Origin: Bacillota bacterium
GTDB lineage: Bacteria > Bacillota > Clostridia > Christensenellales > UMGS416
Direction of reading: 5' to 3'
DNA: 64,000 nucleotides
NCBI GenBank assembly: GCA_023422005.1
Contig: JAEZSC010000186.1
Coordinates: forward strand, 1 to 64,000
Shown here: piece by piece, positions 61,720 through 64,000 of the stretch
Layout of the letters: the number at the start of each line of letters is the position of its first letter
Position numbering within the stretch: the stretch's first letter is position 1
Notes under the pieces: model-generated
Databases searched by the model: none
Seen by the model: only the letters and a program-made list of their open reading frames with translations
What the model was told of the DNA's origin: nothing
Program-made: the position numbers and the translations under genes

Positions 61720-62159
61720 TGCTTGGAGCCTCCGAGCTTCAGCGCCTTGCGCTTTTCCTCCAGGATGCCCAGCGACTTGACCACGCCGTCGATGATGGCG
61801 GTGGGCCGCGCCGCGCAGCCGGGCACATACACGTCCACCGGCACCACCGAGGATGCGCCGCCTTTCACGTTGTAGCATTCGGCGAACACGCCGCCGCTGT
61901 TGGCGCAGATGCCCACGGCCACGACGACCTTGGGCTCGGCCATCTGGTCATAGATTTGCTTGACGACGTCCTTGCACTGCTCGTTGATGCAGCCGGTCAG
62001 CAGCAGGATGTCGGCGTGCTTGGGGTTGCCGGTGTTTATGATGCCCAGGCGCTCCACATCGTAGAGCGGCGTCAGGCAGGCCAAAACTTCGATGTCGCAG
62101 CCGTTGCAGCTGGCGCCGTCGTAATGGATGAGCCACGGGGATTTCGTGGTAAAGGACAT
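61716..62159 (-). CDS. echC: Ech hydrogenase small subunit (EchC/NuoB-like)
   Basis: 147 residues carrying the proximal [4Fe-4S] cluster: GASCNGCDIE, LTGCINEQ, GICANSGG and VPGCAARP. Short form without the C-terminal domains of group 1 small subunits, as expected of group 4 enzymes. Confidence 0.93.
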   Translation of the reverse strand: MSFTTKSPWLIHYDGASCNGCDIEVLACLTPLYDVERLGIINTGNPKHADILLLTGCINEQCKDVVKQIYDQMAEPKVVVAVGICANSGGVFAECYNVKGGASSVVPVDVYVPGCAARPTAIIDGVVKSLGILEEKRKALKLGGSKQ

Positions 62160-62175
62160 TTTTCTTCTCCGTCTG

Positions 62176-63039
62176 TCAGTAAAGTAGGATGAACAAGTTG
62201 AGGAACCCCGCAGCCAGCGCCACGATCCACGACGATGCCAGCGTCAGCTGCCAGCGGAAGCGCGCATAGCTGTTGTCGATGAGAATTTCCAGGAAATAGG
62301 CGACGACGCAAGCCAGCACGCCGACCAGGGGGCTCCAGATATTGTCCCACGAAAAGAACAGATATACAAACCCCAGCAGGAAGATGTTTTCATACCAGTG
62401 GGCGATCTCGATGACGGCCAGGCCCCGGCCGGAATATTCGGTCGTGATGCCCTTGACGATCTCCTGGTGGCCGTGGTGGCTCGTGGAAAGATCGAAGGGC
62501 GATTTGCGCAGCTTGATCGTGAGCACATAGAGGTAGCCCACGAACAGCAGCGGCAGATAGACGACCGGCGGCAGGCTGCCGTCCAGTATTTCGCTCACGA
62601 AGAACGTCTTGCTCATGGCGTAGAAGCCGATGGCAGAGAAAAGCACCATGGGCTCATAGGCCATCATCTGCAGAATTTCGCGCTGTGCGCCGATCTGGCT
62701 GTAGGGCGAGTTTGTGGAATAGCCGCCCACGATGAAGAAGATGTTGGCCAGTGTCAGCGCGAAGATCACCAGCAGCAGGTCGCCGCCGCTGAAGAACAGA
62801 GCGCCGGCCATGATAGCAAACACCAGGAAACAATATACATAGAGGTTCTGCAGCCGGTTGACCGTCATAGACTGCTTCTGCAGCAGCTTGAACACATCGT
62901 AGAAAGGCTGCAGCAGCGGCGGCCCCACGCGGCCCTGCATGCGGGCGGAAACGATGCGGTCCACGCCGCTGAGCAGGCCGCCCAGCGCCGGCGCCAGCAC
63001 AATATAACCGATCATCGACCAAATGCCAGTACCCATCAT
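62176..63039 (-). CDS. echB: Ech hydrogenase NuoH-like membrane subunit (EchB-like)
   Basis: 287 residues, about eight membrane helices. MQGRVGPPLLQPFYDVFKLL is the conserved NuoH/EchB loop and KSPFDLSTSHHGHQEIVKG the second signature. It joins the peripheral arm to the ion pump. Overlaps echA by four bases. Confidence 0.94.
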   Translation of the reverse strand: MMGTGIWSMIGYIVLAPALGGLLSGVDRIVSARMQGRVGPPLLQPFYDVFKLLQKQSMTVNRLQNLYVYCFLVFAIMAGALFFSGGDLLLVIFALTLANIFFIVGGYSTNSPYSQIGAQREILQMMAYEPMVLFSAIGFYAMSKTFFVSEILDGSLPPVVYLPLLFVGYLYVLTIKLRKSPFDLSTSHHGHQEIVKGITTEYSGRGLAVIEIAHWYENIFLLGFVYLFFSWDNIWSPLVGVLACVVAYFLEILIDNSYARFRWQLTLASSWIVALAAGFLNLFILLY

Positions 63040-64000
63040 ATCACCTTCGTCATCAGGATTGCGAACATCACGACGATGAAGGCTGCCGTGGCCACGGTGC
63101 CGGCAAGGTTTAGCCGCTGCTCGCCCAGATAATTGCCCATGTACCAGTTGGAGAGCTGCACCTCCCGGTCGCGCCCCAGCGAGGCGTGGTAGGACATGTT
63201 ATCGCCGGTGTTTTCGCCGGCCATGTACACATCCACGCGCCGGGAGCGGTCGCCGCCGGTCAGGATGAAGGACAGCGGCAGCACCAGAATCATGCCCAGC
63301 ATCAGCAGCATCGTCAACACGTCGTTGCGGCGCAGAATCTCGAAGCTCTCGTGGAAGATCGTCTGCAGATAGGGCGCCAGAATATGGGAGGAGACCAGAG
63401 GAAACAACGTGCACACGGCGATCGTCAGCACCGCGTGCAGGCCGATGGCGAACCACTCGTCGGGGCTGGGGTACTTGTGCTTTTTCTTCACGGCGGGCAC
63501 GGTCATGATGCTGCCCAGCCACTTGGTCCAATAGAACAGCGTCGCGGAGCTGCCGAACACCAGCATGATCAGCAGCATCACCTGGTTGGAATCCACAAAG
63601 GCCTTCATGGCCGCCCACTTGGAGATCAGCATGCCGAAGGGGGCCAGGAACATGCCCGCGATGCCCACGACCATCAGAATGCTGACGCGGGGCATGTGCA
63701 CGATCAGGCCCTTCATGTCCTCGATATCGCGGCTGCCCATGGTGTGCTCCACGGTGCCCACCGACAGGAACATCAGAGACTTGGCCACGGCGTGGAACAG
63801 AATCAGCAGGATGGCCACCCAAACGGCCTCATAGTTGCCCAGGCCCGCGCAGGTCACGATCAGGCCCAGGTTGGCGATCGTGGAGTAGGCCAGTATCTTC
63901 TTGCCATCGCTCTGGCTGATGGCCGCCAAAGACGCGAGCAGGAACGTCAATCCCCCGATGTATGTGGCCAGGATGCCGGGAATCGTGTCGCCCAAACCGG
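63036..64000 (-). CDS. echA: Ech hydrogenase NuoL-like ion-pumping subunit, partial (EchA-like)
   Basis: C-terminal 320 or so residues of an antiporter-like subunit; the frame runs off the right edge, so the N-terminal half lies outside the window. Conserved blocks AYSTIANLGLIVTCAGLG and LFHAVAKSLMFLSVGTVEH contain the proton-channel lysine and histidine residues. It pumps H+ or Na+ when electrons pass from ferredoxin to protons. Confidence 0.9.
   Translation of the reverse strand, partial: GLGDTIPGILATYIGGLTFLLASLAAISQSDGKKILAYSTIANLGLIVTCAGLGNYEAVWVAILLILFHAVAKSLMFLSVGTVEHTMGSRDIEDMKGLIVHMPRVSILMVVGIAGMFLAPFGMLISKWAAMKAFVDSNQVMLLIMLVFGSSATLFYWTKWLGSIMTVPAVKKKHKYPSPDEWFAIGLHAVLTIAVCTLFPLVSSHILAPYLQTIFHESFEILRRNDVLTMLLMLGMILVLPLSFILTGGDRSRRVDVYMAGENTGDNMSYHASLGRDREVQLSNWYMGNYLGEQRLNLAGTVATAAFIVVMFAILMTKVI

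Overview
The window looks like a chromosomal segment of a GC-rich anaerobic member of the Clostridia (Bacillota). The basis is mixed: strong AGGAGG-type ribosome binding sites, sigma-A style promoters, many intrinsic terminators, two c-di-GMP-I riboswitches, a monoderm-type Tad (Flp) pilus operon without secretin genes, a BlaI/M56 pair, DUF951 and DUF368 proteins, and an Ech-type membrane-bound [NiFe] hydrogenase with a full set of hyp maturation genes. No rRNA, tRNA, CRISPR array, transposase or phage gene was recognised. The genus cannot be named from sequence alone.

Layout. 1-4.8 kb: a Gld-like ABC export operon (ATPase, permease, GldG-like protein, DUF4340 protein). 4.8-11.4 kb: DegV, a ferredoxin-fused aldo/keto reductase, the nickel-pincer cofactor genes larE-larB-larC and guaA, ending in a strong terminator. 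11.4-13.3 kb: a two-domain protein with a probable EVE-like modified-base reader, a small hypothetical gene and a possible short minus-strand RNA. 13.3-16.5 kb and 23.5-28.8 kb: two islands of SAM methyltransferases, GNAT acetyltransferases, an ANT-like nucleotidyltransferase and a HAD hydrolase. The second island follows a leader that carries a 22-residue upstream ORF and two stacked terminators. Between them lie a minus-strand BlaI / M56 protease / 816-residue membrane protein operon and a large secreted GLUG/FnIII surface protein.

28.8-37.9 kb holds a frameshifted ParB-like gene, an Ada DNA repair gene with a cysteine-rich partner, YdcF, YjbQ, a lipoprotein, a GNAT, VanZ, a PduL-type phosphotransacylase and a YgiQ-type radical SAM protein. 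37.9-41.4 kb is an envelope cluster (UppP, HAD hydrolase, DUF951, signal peptidase I, DUF368 polyprenyl-phosphate translocase family). 41.5-52.5 kb is the Tad pilus locus. Its leader has two c-di-GMP riboswitches in series, each with its own terminator, followed by the prepilin peptidase, three nearly identical Flp pilins, TadE, a TadG-like protein, CpaB, TadZ/CpaE, TadA/CpaF, TadB, TadC, DUF192 and a long coiled-coil protein.

52.7-54.0 kb is an AraC-HTH/APH-kinase fusion. From 54.0 kb to the right edge, all on the minus strand, runs an Ech hydrogenase operon (echA truncated by the window edge, then echB, C, D, E, F) continuing into hypA, hypB, hypF, hypC, hypD and hypE. The most interesting observations are the serial c-di-GMP switches in front of the pilus genes, two families of small intergenic hairpin repeats whose copies differ by compensatory base changes, the upstream-ORF attenuator in front of the acetyltransferase/methyltransferase island, and the BlaI/M56 system with a polytopic partner.
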